Shown: piece after piece, positions 1 to 9,503 of the stretch
How positions within the stretch are numbered: the first letter of the stretch is position 1
Layout of the letters: every line of letters starts with the position of its first letter
Source: Mesostigma viride
Taxonomy: Eukaryota; Streptophyta; Mesostigmatophyceae; Mesostigmatales; Mesostigmataceae
Assembly (NCBI GenBank): GCA_009746045.1
Contig: RPFO01000246.1
Coordinates: 1,430,295 to 1,470,294, forward strand
DNA length: 40,000 nucleotides
Direction of reading: 5' to 3'
Position numbers and translations under genes: made by a program
The notes under the pieces: model-generated
Seen by the model: the letters and a program-made list of their open reading frames with translations, nothing else
Databases searched by the model: none
What the model was told of the DNA's origin: nothing

Positions 1-172
1 CTGCTGGAATACATAGTGGTGCAGGTGCACCCAGAGCAGGTGTAGTTTACACCCTACCCTTGCAGGAGGTAGCCCAGAATGTATAAAAAGCCATATGCCC
101 CTTCTCAGGGATATGTGCTACATGTACTCCCAACGGAGATATGTTCCAATTTAATCTTTAATTTTTAATTTA
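1..172 (+). mobile_element. 3' end of a non-LTR retroelement copy (copy E)
   Basis: The stretch from the window edge to about 172 matches the 3' ends at 37440-37623 (+), 32555-32700 (-) and 39840-39945 (+). Shared landmarks are a 'CCCTTGCA(G/T)G' block, 'GAATGTAT(A/T)A', 'CATATGCCCCTTCTCA', 'ATGTGCTACAT' and 'CTCCCAACGGAG'. It ends in an A/T-rich tail of TTTAAT-like units (150-172), as expected for a LINE/SINE-type 3' terminus. The body lies outside the window, so its coding capacity and 5' duplication cannot be seen. Confidence 0.7.
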
Positions 173-269
173 ATGAGCCTGAACCGGCGGGCAGCCCACC
201 CCCCCCCCTTCCCCCCCAGGTGGGGGAGGATAGATAGCTTAAGGGGCCTGCCCGCCGGTTCAGGCTCAT
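173..269. repeat. Perfect 22-bp inverted repeat (hairpin/foldback)
   Basis: The arm 173-194 (ATGAGCCTGAACCGGCGGGC plus AG) is the exact reverse complement of 248-269. The 53-nt loop is itself C-run then G-rich (195-247). The hairpin begins exactly where the A/T tail of the preceding retroelement ends. It could be a tiny foldback element or a hairpin that was the insertion target. No gene is associated with it. Confidence 0.75.
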
Positions 270-1021
270 GGGCCTTGGCCATGGTAATTGCCATCTCCTC
301 TTGTACTGCATAGCGGTCCAAGTGAGGGAGAGAGAGTGAATGCGATGCTCAAACTGGGTTGGGACTAAAAAGTGAACAGACAAGCTTTGTATAAAGAATA
401 ACATGTTTATATTTAGATGCCATGATAAAATGGCCAAGTGATTTCTGACTTTCACAGCGGTCAGATGTGATGCTCAAGCACACCCAAACGATGAGGCTTC
501 TCAACACAGTTTCCTTCTGAATGCATTCTCACACGTGGGCTCCCCAGGGGAGCACAAGTGCGGAACCTCTGCCGCCCTCATCAGCACCATTGCTATAAGC
601 AGGCCTCAAGGGGGAAATTTCGCATAAAATCCCAAGTAATGTTACCAACATGACGGAGTACTTCAACAGACAAATAAATACTATACATGGCCAGCAGAAA
701 AACTGACACGAAGTAGACACCAGTATGACAGAAGAGAAGTTACCCATGGGAAAGACTGCCAATGAAGCTCCAGGGTTAACTGGTGGTCCCTTCCACACGA
801 TCCCCAAAGGGGAGTTCAAAATTTTTTGGCAAGGGTACGTAATCTTTGTGGTAAGGACGCATCCGACCCCTCGGAGCCTAGTTTTTGTTGGCAATTCGTC
901 TCGCCGCTCGAGGCTCATAAACAAGCGGCGACATGCACAGAGCCGGATTCCAGAGTGCCAGCAGGACTCCGCTGCTTAAAATACACTGCGGGCACCTTGC
1001 AGGTACCTTCCAAGCGCGGTC
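270..1021. other. Intergenic, no supported gene
   Basis: Open frames here on both strands are short, overlap one another and have no recognisable domain or splice structure. I see no RNA gene or strong repeat. Confidence 0.5.
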
Positions 1022-1492
1022 TCAGTTAATGTCCATTCCAGAGCCTTCGATAAGGTGCGGAACGTGGTGGCCACCGCTTCCAGGGCCGAAATTGAGCAAA
1101 GGGACGCAGCACCTCGGCGAAGAGCTCTCTCTTTCGGCAAGAACCGCCTGCTCGCGACCTCGCTTCCCCAGCTGCAGGTAGCTATCCAAATCCATGCCAT
1201 CGGCGTTCAAACGCTTCCGTTGCAGCCTTGCTTCCGTCCCAGCGCTGTCATCACGAGGGAAAATCTTTTTCGAAACCCTGCAGGCGTCGCTGTAGCGGTC
1301 ATAGTGGATGCGCTGGTCGCAATTCCGGTCGCAGACATGATTCGTCCCAGAACTTCTGCACGTGTACAGGTTGCCCCACACGTTTTCAACGTAGCAATGC
1401 CTCGTGCACGTGTGGCCATTAAAGCTCATGTTTGAAACACGCAAAAATCGTACGGCGTTTTCATCCATTGAGGGATTCATGAAGGAATCCAT
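1022..1492 (-). CDS. Hypothetical Cys/His-rich small protein
   Basis: This is a 156-residue ORF. The ATG at 1492 is chosen because the frame only opens after a stop near 1546 and no earlier ATG exists. The first half has closely spaced metal-ligand-like residues: CTRHC, then C-R-S-S-G-x3-H-V-C-D-x2-C, then C-R-V-S about 14 residues later. The second half is charged (runs of R, K, E) with no membrane segment or signal peptide. The clustering of Cys and His suggests one or two small zinc sites, but I do not recognise a named family. It is the only ORF in the first 2 kb that looks non-random. It may be one exon of a longer gene or a remnant, since no start or stop context supports it further. 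Confidence 0.4.
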   Translation of the reverse strand: MDSFMNPSMDENAVRFLRVSNMSFNGHTCTRHCYVENVWGNLYTCRSSGTNHVCDRNCDQRIHYDRYSDACRVSKKIFPRDDSAGTEARLQRKRLNADGMDLDSYLQLGKRGREQAVLAERESSSPRCCVPLLNFGPGSGGHHVPHLIEGSGMDIN

Positions 1493-2071
1493 GCCCGAAA
1501 GTGCAGGGAGCGAAAACGCCGGCACGTGCGATGGCGGAAATAATCACCCCGCCAGGCTATGGTCAACGTTTCGTTCGAGACTTTTCGCCGCTCGTAAACA
1601 GCATATAGGAATCCGCGCATCCCCCTGGCCCTTTTTTCGACCCCTTTTGAAATGCAACCGTCGCGCCGCCCTGTAGCTTCCGAATTCCGAAACAGGCCTG
1701 AGTTGATTCCCACAGGCTTGAGAGTTGAGAGTGTATAGCAAGTAGCCTGAGCTGCCACGCAAGCAAGGGCCCTTCAAAAAGCAGTTTTCAGATGTAACGT
1801 CTTTGACAGGTGGCGGTAGTCCGTCATTGGGACCCCTGAGCCTTCCGGGATGGCGGCTTGCAAAATCCTCGCGGTCTGTTGACTGTTGTCTGGCTGAATA
1901 ATATCCCAGCCATATCCGAAACGAAAAGAGCGGGCTTCCTTTTGCCTGCAACGGTACGGGATCGGGAGTCGCGAAAAGGTTTGGTCCGAAGTTCATTACG
2001 TGAGATTTGTTTCAGATTCTGTTCAGTTCTCGCAAGGTTCTCGTACTCAAAAGTCCTACAGACTACAAGTA
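1493..2071. other. Intergenic flank of the LTR element
   Basis: A 150-codon minus-strand frame (1544-1996) overlaps this region, but it has no recognisable motif and is in a different frame from the Cys-rich ORF. I see no evidence that the LTR element at 2077 interrupts a gene: joining 2076 to 12836 does not create a recognisable frame. Confidence 0.45.
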
Positions 2072-2076
2072 CTGTA
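2072..2076. repeat. Target-site duplication (left) CTGTA
   Basis: CTGTA lies directly outside the left LTR and is repeated exactly at 12831-12835 outside the right LTR. Five bases is the usual Ty3/gypsy duplication length. Confidence 0.95.
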
Positions 2077-2646
2077 TGTTACGCCGCAAGCCTCGGCCGC
2101 CACCTCTACCTCTACCTCTTCTGATGCTACCTAGACTAGTAAGGCCGCCTCTAGTTAAACCCCTAGCGAAAGACGAACGAGACGATCCAGATCTCAATGC
2201 ATTGACATATGTACTACTGTAATATGCCATAGGCCATTTAACCAAACCCGTTTACTCCAGGAATAGAGGAAGGAAACACAACTACACTGCCGTGACCCAA
2301 GCCTATATGTGTTAATTCATTTAACACACGCCGAGTGACCACACAAGGAGTGGAACGTGCATAAATGGTCACCAACGGTCCAACAGGCTCGGGCCGACCT
2401 GGCCCTCGCCTGCCGAAACACAGAAACACAGGCAGGTGCACAGATGCACGCCGGTCCACTACATTCTACAAAGGATAAGGACCACTAATAAAGTACGCGG
2501 CGCGGCGCCCAAAGGCACCCAATATACCACAGTACTGTTACGAGGACAATCATGTCCCACTAGAACTACACGTAAACCTAGGAACAACCGAGGCCAAGGA
2601 CCTAATTTACGTCCGTAACTACAACGAATTGTTACGCGACGTAACA
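2077..2646 (-). repeat. 3' LTR (570 bp)
   Basis: It starts TGTTACG and ends CGTAACA, a 7-bp terminal inverted repeat with the canonical TG...CA ends. Against the other LTR there are substitutions near the CATTGACAT motif, in CCTAGGAAC and in the terminal AATTGTTACG, plus three one-base indels. Confidence 0.97.
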
Positions 2647-2657
2647 CCTCCCCCCCC
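2647..2657 (-). promoter_or_regulatory. Polypurine tract (plus-strand primer)
   Basis: On the element strand GGGGGGGGAGG directly abuts the 3' LTR. This is the expected position and composition of the second-strand primer left by RNase H. Confidence 0.85.
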
Positions 2658-3020
2658 ACAAAAGGTAGGGAGCCCTCTCCCTACGCAGAGAGAGGAAACC
2701 AAAGGGGTAGGAAAAACCTAATGCACCCAGCACACACCAACACAATCGATAGACCATCCCAGATACAAAGCACCAATAGTTCACACGGTCTCCACCACCA
2801 CGCCGGGTGGTGTAGGGTTAGCCAGCACCAAGCCTGGTGGGAGGTTCCCCTAACTGCCTGGAACGGAGTCCTGGCCGGGGGGGACGGCACTGGGCAGGAC
2901 ACACAGAGTAAACACATCAGCGCTAAGGACCAAGAACAGCCAACCAACTGGCCAGAATATGAGGGCGACTCTATATACCGGAGGGACAACACCCTCAGGT
3001 CGGGCCTAAGGCCCTCTATC
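2658..3020 (-). other. Element 3' untranslated segment
   Basis: This lies between the stop of the extra ORF (3021-3023) and the polypurine tract. Minus-strand open frame here lacks recognisable features. I see nothing else in it. Confidence 0.4.
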
Positions 3021-5317
3021 TAGTGGCCATCCGTCTGATAAGTGCCACGAGAGGCCAGCAGGACCTCCAGGTAGGCCTGGTAGTGGGCCACATCCTCGAC
3101 ATTGTCATGCCTATCTACAGTGAGGAAAACATCGGCCCACACGCCGTCAGGAAAGAGGCCCAGAAGGCCCAGTAATACCTATGCTGCGTAAGAACGACCT
3201 GGCCACGGGCCCAGTCCAGAAAGCCACAGGCAAAGAGGCGAAGGAAAGGCTCTACCGCGATCAAACAGAGGGCCCGCAGGAGGAGGCGATGGTACCGGAT
3301 CCGAGGGCGCAACCCGTCGGGAAGAACAGGTCCACCAGGGGCTCCACGTTGGACGGCCACAACCGGATGTGCCGAACCTCTCGGGAGCGCCACCGACGAG
3401 CACACTGTCGCGACCCGAATGTCTCTAGGTAGTCGCTGGCCCGAGGAGGAGGGTGACCGCGGGAGTCTAGACCCTGGCCCGGGATAGGCGCCGGGCGACG
3501 GGCATCCCACTCAAGGATGGGCTGGAGGACCGTGTGTACGCAGCACCCGGTACCGCAGGAAACTCTACCGTAAGGGCATCCGAAGCCATAATGCCCAGAG
3601 GCGGAGGGTAAGCCCACTGGAACCCACCGTAGGTGTCCAAGTCGTTGTGGCGCCTAGCCCAGCGATACAGAACGCGCCGAACCAGGATCTCACCCTGGAA
3701 CACAGGATCAGCTAAAATAACCATGTCGAAAGGAGGCCGATCAGTCTCAATGGGTAGGCCACGATCCCGAGGCGCCCGACACACCTGGGAGAACCCGTAG
3801 GACATGGGAGATGGCAAGCTCAGCAGAGGCGCGCGGCAGGTCACACTGTCGGCAGGCGAGTGCGGACATACCATACCCAGGAATGGGCGTGTCGCGCGAC
3901 TCCGGCGTCGCATGCACCACAGAAGGGGCCCTGTCCCGATCACCCTGGGACAACTCCCGGAGGGAATCGGCAGCGCGGGTGGCGCGAGGATCCTGACCGG
4001 TGGACCGAACAACCGCGCCAAAGACCGCGAGGCCGAAGGGGCAGGGGCCGAAGCAGGGGCCGACGCAGGGGCGGGAGCCGACACCGACGCAGGTGGCACT
4101 GGTACAACAGGAGGTCGCGCCGGACCCGAAGCCAGAGAGGGCCGTGACGGACCCGCCACCGCAGCTGGCGCGCCGGTCTCCGTTGCCGGCGCACCCTCAG
4201 GCCACATATTGAAAATAGGGCCCGTAGGGACAGGCAGTCCGGCATAAGATTGGTTGCCATCCAAGCTCCAGTCGGGCACCGGAATCCTCTGCGGGGGACC
4301 ACCCTCCCAAAGCCTGGGATGATCGCCCGTGTCGCTGAAGAAACCCGCACTGGCTGCGATGGCGCAGCGGGGGCCCAGAGGAGGCGACGGCGGGCACAGC
4401 CGAAGGGGCGGAAGACTCGCGCCGCGGCGCAGAAACGTCGGTCGCAGGCACAGAGGCAACCGGAGGTGTCGGAGCCGCAGCAACCGAAGGGGTAGGGGGC
4501 GCAGGCGAAACCACAGGTGCCGAAACAACCGAAGGGGTAGGGGGCGCGGACACCACAGACACCCCACCTGGCGTGGCCGGAGTCTGCGCTTGGGCCGCCA
4601 GAAGGCCCCGAACGCCGTGGTCAGGGACTGGATCTGAGCCTGCATAGCCGAAACCGTCGCCGAAAGAGGATCAGGCAAACCCAAGGGGTAGGCTCCACTG
4701 CAACACGCCGGGTCGACCGTGGGGACGACGGGACGGAGAGGGAGGAGCAGACGCTGAGGAGGAGGACGCAGCGCTCGAGGCTGAATATTCTGGAGTATAA
4801 TGTACCTCGGCTGGGGCGCCCGTAGGGGCAGGACCACCAACTGCTAATCCCGCCGACTGATCAGCTATCTCCATGAATTCTACGGCCCGTAAAGGTCGCA
4901 GGGGTTCTCATCTACCTCAGCATCACCCTCAGCCGGAAGCCAGGGAACACCTCCCGTAGGCAGGTGCGGCCCACAGGGGTAGAAAGGTAGGAGAACACTC
5001 GGAGCACTGGAGAACCGCAGCTATCTGTCCCAAGGCGGACAGCGGGAACCACACCCTAACAAACAGTGCCCGGCATCGTCGAACCCGTGCAAAACAAGCT
5101 GGTGCGGCTCATCAGGGGAAGGGCCGTACCACGTGACCCCAAAGAGGGCCGCCCTGACTAAACCCGCATGTTGGGCCTGGAGGGCCGGCTGCACAACGCC
5201 ACCCGGGTAACTGGACCGCGACACCCAGCGGCCCGGAAGGGCCTCGAAATACAGCTCAGGGTCCGGTGGGGGCGGGGACGGCAGCGAGCTCTCAGCCGGA
5301 GGGGTAGGCTCTGACAT
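3021..5317 (-). pseudogene. Extra ORF of the chromovirus (ORF3), unknown function, frame-broken
   Basis: A long coding-like stretch follows pol and precedes the 3' LTR. A likely start is the ATG at 5317 (MSEPTPPAES...), 77 nt beyond the pol stop, and a plausible end is the TAG at 3021-3023. The reading frame hops among all three minus frames several times. The longest continuous pieces are 4840-3467, 4874-4671, 4562-4197, 3617-3261 and 3510-3115. The N-terminal half is Pro/Ala/Ser/Val-rich with repeated PTPSV-type and PAPA/SAPA-type units. The C-terminal half is a normal-composition region (Trp, Tyr, Asp, Arg) of roughly 300 residues ending ...DGH. It has an ACRQC pair, but I see no signal peptide, membrane anchor or retroviral-envelope feature. 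I do not recognise the family. The position is that of env-like or accessory ORFs in other Metaviridae, but function is unknown. Confidence 0.6.
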
Positions 5318-5393
5318 GACGGCTGCGGAGGGGAGGGGACAACCAACCACCCGTCGACAGCAGACATAACATAAGAGAGGAGAAGGTCTACAA

Positions 5394-5714
5394 CTAGAGC
5401 TTATGCAGGGTTTTATACTCCTGCAGCAGGCGACTACACCCATCTAGCTCACTCTCCGTATACCAGACCTTATCTACCTCACTACGAGCATACATCCACT
5501 TCACCTTATACTGGCGCTGGGTACCGCGGCCCTTTTTGATATCTCTATGGGCCACGATACCCTCTACCTCATCCTCTACCTCACCAGTATCCGGATTATG
5601 CTCTAAAGGGGCAGGGGCTAATTCTCTACCAGCGAACGTGCTCTGATGATAGAGCTTCAGCTGGCTTCTATGAAAGGTGCGAGAGTGGGTCTGCCAAGAG
5701 GTAGGAATATCTAT
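5394..5714 (-). CDS. Pol C-terminus with chromodomain
   Basis: This segment is continuous from about 5714 to the TAG at 5394-5396. It is in a different frame from the integrase C-terminal piece just upstream, separated by an apparent one-base loss near 5720. Residues encoded at about 5575-5400 form a chromodomain: V-E-G-I-V-A-H-R-D at the start, Y-K-V-K-W in the middle strand, the tryptophan in K-V-W-Y-T-E-S-E-L, and a C-terminal helix L-L-Q-E-Y. In the chromodomain family these aromatic positions bind methylated histone tails and steer integration into heterochromatin. This role is inferred here from homology. Confidence 0.85.
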   Translation of the reverse strand: MDIPTSWQTHSRTFHRSQLKLYHQSTFAGRELAPAPLEHNPDTGEVEDEVEGIVAHRDIKKGRGTQRQYKVKWMYARSEVDKVWYTESELDGCSRLLQEYKTLHKL

Positions 5715-6151
5715 CTCATACAGAAATTACCTACTCTAGACAACACACGGAAGGGTCCTAAGAAGGCGGGCCTAAGTTTCACTTTCAGTTCAGCTTCGAA
5801 CTTATGAGCGAAGCGGCCAACACGGGGGCCTTCTACTAAGACTAAATCTCCTATTTCTATCTCAGGTGCTCTTCTATCTAATGAGGCACGCAACCTAGCA
5901 AGGTATTTGGCCTGCGCCCTATGGTACCCTGCAATAGCGTTGTCGTGTGCATTCTTCATCTTATCTAATAACGCCTGCACACCTTCTACAGTATCCCGGG
6001 ACACATCATCCTTGTCCCTTAAAGGACTAGCTAAGAGAGAGGTAGGGGTAAGAGGTTGTCTACCAGTATCTAGGAAGAAGGGCGTATAACCATGCGCAGC
6101 CTGAGGGCAGTTGTTAAGGGAAAACTCTACCAACATAGATAATCCTCCCAA
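5711..6151 (-). CDS. Integrase, C-terminal part of core and SH3-like region (fragment)
   Basis: The 146-codon piece carries the post-catalytic integrase signature: V-E-F-S-L-N-N followed by H-G-Y-T-P-F-F-L-D-T-G-R. Then come a basic/helical linker and the G-D-L-V-L-V motif and G-P-F-R-V-L typical of the gypsy integrase C-terminal domain. The ATG at 6151 is only the first Met in this frame. The sequence immediately upstream (about 6300-6152) continues the same protein in another frame, and an apparent lost G in a GG run near 6140 breaks it. The 3' end breaks again near 5720 before the chromodomain. Confidence 0.85.
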   Translation of the reverse strand: MGGLSMLVEFSLNNCPQAAHGYTPFFLDTGRQPLTPTSLLASPLRDKDDVSRDTVEGVQALLDKMKNAHDNAIAGYHRAQAKYLARLRASLDRRAPEIEIGDLVLVEGPRVGRFAHKFEAELKVKLRPAFLGPFRVLSRVGNFCMR

Positions 6152-6215
6152 TCACTCCCAGAGCCATTCACATAGTGCCGCAGAGCTTCTTCCACTACCC
6201 TATTCAAACGTTCTA

Positions 6216-8183
6216 CTAAATGAGACGAGGAGGAGTGGTAGGCAGTACCGAAGGTGACCTTGGTACCGATAGCAGCGAAGAACTGCTGCCAAAAATCAGA
6301 AGTAAATAACTTATCTTATCACTAATAAACTGCCTACTCAAACCATGATATCTATATACGTTATTAAGGTATAGGCGTGCGCAATCGCGTGCGGTGAGTT
6401 CTAAGGGACACGGCACGAGATGACACATACGAGTAAAACGATCTACAAAAACAAGGATCTGGGCGTTACCTCTATCATTCTTCCTAAAAGGTCCTACAAA
6501 ATCCATCATAATGGAGTCCCACGGCATGATGGGATCAGGTAAGGTCCTAGGCTCTGCTATCTGTCCTACATTGTTGGGTTTCATCTCCTGGCAAGATTGA
6601 CAGGTTCTAACATACTCATCTACATCCTTTAAAAGGGAAGGCCAGTAGTAAGAGCGGGCTACTAGGTCCCGTACCCGTTTACCACCCTGATGAGCAGCTA
6701 AGTCATGCAACTCAAAGAGCAAGGAGGAGCGACAGATAGGAGGGACATACAGGCGCCATTGAGGGGGAGAATCTGCTATCTGCACATATAAAAATCCACC
6801 TACAAATTTACAAGGGTGCTTGCCTAATTGTTGGGGATGGGCAGCAATGGCAGCTAATGCTTCCGGCTCAGTGGCCGTAAATCTACTAATAAGGCGTTCA
6901 AGATCAGAGGTAGGCATCGCTACAGAGGTATCCAGAACAGGTTTAAAGAGATCTCCTACCGCCTTGCCAAAGAGAAGGGGAGGTCCTAGAGGGACTATGT
7001 TTTCATAAGACTTTCCTGACCTAGTCGCTATATGGCTAAGCGGTATAGAAATTTTATTTTTCCCCTCCCCCCCCACCGAGACCACAGGAAGGGCCTCACA
7101 CGGGAGAGAGAGTCCTACGTGAGAAAGGAGATCAGGCATGCGAACAGCTGTATGAAAGAGGTAGGCATAGGATTCATCATCAGGTAGTTCACCATACGGG
7201 GTTACACCCATAGTAGTAGGAACTAGAGTAGTATTGAGAACATCAAGGTCCTCGAAAAAGGAGTAATCTGCACGACGGGAGAGTGCATCTGGTACTATGT
7301 TATCTACACCCTTAACATACTGAAGTTTAAAAGGGGAAAACTGTGCTAAAAACTCCATCCAGCGCGCTTGACGAGGGGTAAGGTTGGGTTGTGAGAGAAG
7401 ATGGGTAAGGGGACGGTGATCCGTCTGGATAACTAATCTATAAGGATCAATCTCACAGGGTTCATTCAGACAAACATCAAATTGAGCACCTTTAAGAAAG
7501 TGCTGCCACGCGTGGCAACAATACACCACAGCTAATAGTTCTTGCTGGTGTACGGGATAGTTACGCTCCGCAGGAAGCATTGTCCTAGAGATATACTCGA
7601 TTGGCTGTAAGCCCTGACCCTGATCCTGGAGAAGGACGCCCCCTATAGCTACCTTGCTAGCATCTGTAGCTACAACAAAGGGTTTAGTAGTATCCGGTAG
7701 GATGAGTACGGGAGGGGAGAGGAGTAGGGATTTTAGACACTGAAAAGCCGACTGACATTCACTACTCCAAACAAAGGGGATATCCTTCTTTAATAGATGA
7801 TTAATAGGGGCTGCTATAGTTGCGAAACGCGGGATAAAACGCCTATAGTAAGAAGCAATTCCTAGAAAACTACGTACACCTTTAACGTCGGTAGGGGTAG
7901 GCCATTCCTGAATTGACTTAGTCTTGTCAGGGTCGGTAGCAACCCCGGCATCTGACAGGACGTGCCCTAAAAATGGGACACTCCTACCAGAGCGAACTTT
8001 AGCACGGCGCGCCCATAAAGAATTTTCAGCCATGATTTCTAATACTTTCTTTAAATCACGTAGGTGCGTTTCAAAATCAGGAGAATAAATAAGGATATCA
8101 TCTAAGTAAGCTTGAGCACAAGAACGGTCATGCTCAGATAAAGAAACAGAGGAGAAGGAAGGATCCTTTAAATCAGAGGACAC
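6216..8183 (-). CDS. Pol middle: RT palm (YLDD), RNase H, integrase zinc finger and core start
   Basis: The 655-codon piece begins within reverse transcriptase. The catalytic A-Y-L-D-D-I-L-I-Y-S motif lies at about residues 25-34. The RT thumb/connection (PFLGHVLS, RSFLGIASYYRRFI) is followed by RNase H with VATDASKVAIGGVL, the E of HQQELLAVV, TDHRPL and PDALSRR. The integrase HHCC finger (H-D-L-A-A-H...C-Q-S-C) comes next, then the first catalytic Asp in M-M-D-F-V-G-P and the second in F-I-S-D. After F-I-S-D-K the frame is lost (apparent one-base deletion in GATAAGATAAG near 6330), so the final 30 residues are out of frame. The first residues to about 8170 overlap the upstream piece, where the other break lies. 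Confidence 0.93.
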   Translation of the reverse strand: MSSDLKDPSFSSVSLSEHDRSCAQAYLDDILIYSPDFETHLRDLKKVLEIMAENSLWARRAKVRSGRSVPFLGHVLSDAGVATDPDKTKSIQEWPTPTDVKGVRSFLGIASYYRRFIPRFATIAAPINHLLKKDIPFVWSSECQSAFQCLKSLLLSPPVLILPDTTKPFVVATDASKVAIGGVLLQDQGQGLQPIEYISRTMLPAERNYPVHQQELLAVVYCCHAWQHFLKGAQFDVCLNEPCEIDPYRLVIQTDHRPLTHLLSQPNLTPRQARWMEFLAQFSPFKLQYVKGVDNIVPDALSRRADYSFFEDLDVLNTTLVPTTMGVTPYGELPDDESYAYLFHTAVRMPDLLSHVGLSLPCEALPVVSVGGEGKNKISIPLSHIATRSGKSYENIVPLGPPLLFGKAVGDLFKPVLDTSVAMPTSDLERLISRFTATEPEALAAIAAHPQQLGKHPCKFVGGFLYVQIADSPPQWRLYVPPICRSSLLFELHDLAAHQGGKRVRDLVARSYYWPSLLKDVDEYVRTCQSCQEMKPNNVGQIAEPRTLPDPIMPWDSIMMDFVGPFRKNDRGNAQILVFVDRFTRMCHLVPCPLELTARDCARLYLNNVYRYHGLSRQFISDKISYLLLIFGSSSSLLSVPRSPSVLPTTPPRLI

Positions 8184-9460
8184 TTGAGGAGGTGAGAATT
8201 TCCCATAACAGGTCTAAGCACTTCATTCATTAACATTTGGAAAGAGGCAGGAGAGTTACAGAGTCCCATAGCCGCTACTCTAAACTGGTAATGCCCAAAA
8301 GGGGTAGCAAAGGCGGTTTTGTGGCAATCCTCAGGAGCTATACGTAGTTGCCAAAAACCATCCGCACAATCTAGTACTGTGAAACAGGTAGAACCTTTAA
8401 CCTTATTAAATATATCATCAATACGAGGTAGAGGGTATTTAGACTTCACAGTAATATCGTTTAACTTCCTATAATCAGTAACTAGGCGAAACTTGCCATT
8501 TGGCTTAGGAACTAACAGGACACCAGCGGAGTAGGGGGAGTTACTAGGCTCTATCAATCCTGCTTCTAATAGTGATACTAAAATCTGTTTTAGTTCCTTT
8601 AATTCGGTAGGGCCCATTCTATACATCGGAGAGTGCGTAGGAACTGCACCGTCCTTGATAACTACACGGTGTAAAACAGAACGAGGAGGAGGATAAGAAG
8701 GAGTCTTTTCTTCAAATACTTTTGAGGAATCTATCACAGCCATGTATCTTACTATTTCATTTTCAGTAAATCCCACTCCTATTGTATCCACTGTATTTAC
8801 ATCTATATCCACACTATTATTAGTGATAGGTATCTCTTGTACTTCTAACTGAAGGAACATACATAATAGGTATCCATATTCCTTTAGTTCAGATCGCAAT
8901 TCGTCATTGGACATTAATACTTCAGGTATAGGTCTCACAGGAGGATCAACAGGTGTAGGAGGAGTAATATCTACCAAGGATAAATTTTCTAATCTATAAT
9001 GACGTTCCGGTACCCAGTAAGAGCTATCTGGAAACCAAATGACCATAGTATCATAATTAATAGTAATCTTATTATCCTGGTGCCAATCTAATCCTAGTAA
9101 TACATCAGCTGTAGTGATAGGGCCTATAGTGGCCGTCAGGTTGACCGTACGTCCTTGTATGACCAGGGGAAGGGACACCGTACCCGGGGAATGACTGGTG
9201 CGACCGTCAGCATAATGGACAGTGACAGTTTTTGTGTGAGGGGTAGGGACTAGTCCTAAACGCCTAACTAGGGCCTCGCTCACAAAGGAGCTAGCCGCAC
9301 CGCTATCCACTAACACAGAGACATTCAAGAGTTCATCAGCATGCAAGAAGGGGTCTACAACAGTATGAGGGACGGTTAAGCCACCATTCAAGAACATAAG
9401 AGGACGCACACGTAGTGGTAGGGATGATTCAGCTCCTACAGAGGTTATAAAAACAGGCAA
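8168..9460 (-). CDS. Pol N-part: aspartic protease and RT fingers/palm
   Basis: The 430-codon piece contains the protease active-site loop V-D-S-G-A-A (near residue 52) and the later hydrophobic V-L-L-G-L-D-W motif of gypsy proteases. Then come RT motifs L-V-P-K-P-N-G-K-F-R-L-V-T-D-Y-R-K-L-N, L-D-C-A-D-G-F-W-Q (first catalytic Asp) and F-R-V-A-A-M-G-L-C-N-S-P-A-S-F-Q. The listed start is not a real initiator (it is TTG). The frame is open further upstream, through the end of gag, so this is the downstream part of a gag-pol polyprotein reached by a frame change. The RT breaks near 8195 by an apparent lost A in GGGAAA, separating it from the YLDD motif. Confidence 0.93.
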   Translation of the reverse strand: MPVFITSVGAESSLPLRVRPLMFLNGGLTVPHTVVDPFLHADELLNVSVLVDSGAASSFVSEALVRRLGLVPTPHTKTVTVHYADGRTSHSPGTVSLPLVIQGRTVNLTATIGPITTADVLLGLDWHQDNKITINYDTMVIWFPDSSYWVPERHYRLENLSLVDITPPTPVDPPVRPIPEVLMSNDELRSELKEYGYLLCMFLQLEVQEIPITNNSVDIDVNTVDTIGVGFTENEIVRYMAVIDSSKVFEEKTPSYPPPRSVLHRVVIKDGAVPTHSPMYRMGPTELKELKQILVSLLEAGLIEPSNSPYSAGVLLVPKPNGKFRLVTDYRKLNDITVKSKYPLPRIDDIFNKVKGSTCFTVLDCADGFWQLRIAPEDCHKTAFATPFGHYQFRVAAMGLCNSPASFQMLMNEVLRPVMGNSHLLKCPLI

Positions 9461-9503
9461 GCAAAAATTATTATCTGGGGTACTATCTAAGGACCTGTCC
9501 AGG

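Noticed and set aside
2459-2659. Short ORFs inside the LTRs
   Set aside because: They lie within noncoding LTR sequence, and similar ORFs in the second LTR carry indels.
3804-4637. Plus-strand Arg/Gly-rich ORFs in the LTR element
   Set aside because: They are shadows of the Pro/Ala-rich minus-strand extra ORF.
3021-5317. Envelope gene
   Set aside because: The position fits, but no signal peptide, transmembrane anchor or cleavage motif is visible, and the N-half is low-complexity Pro/Ala.
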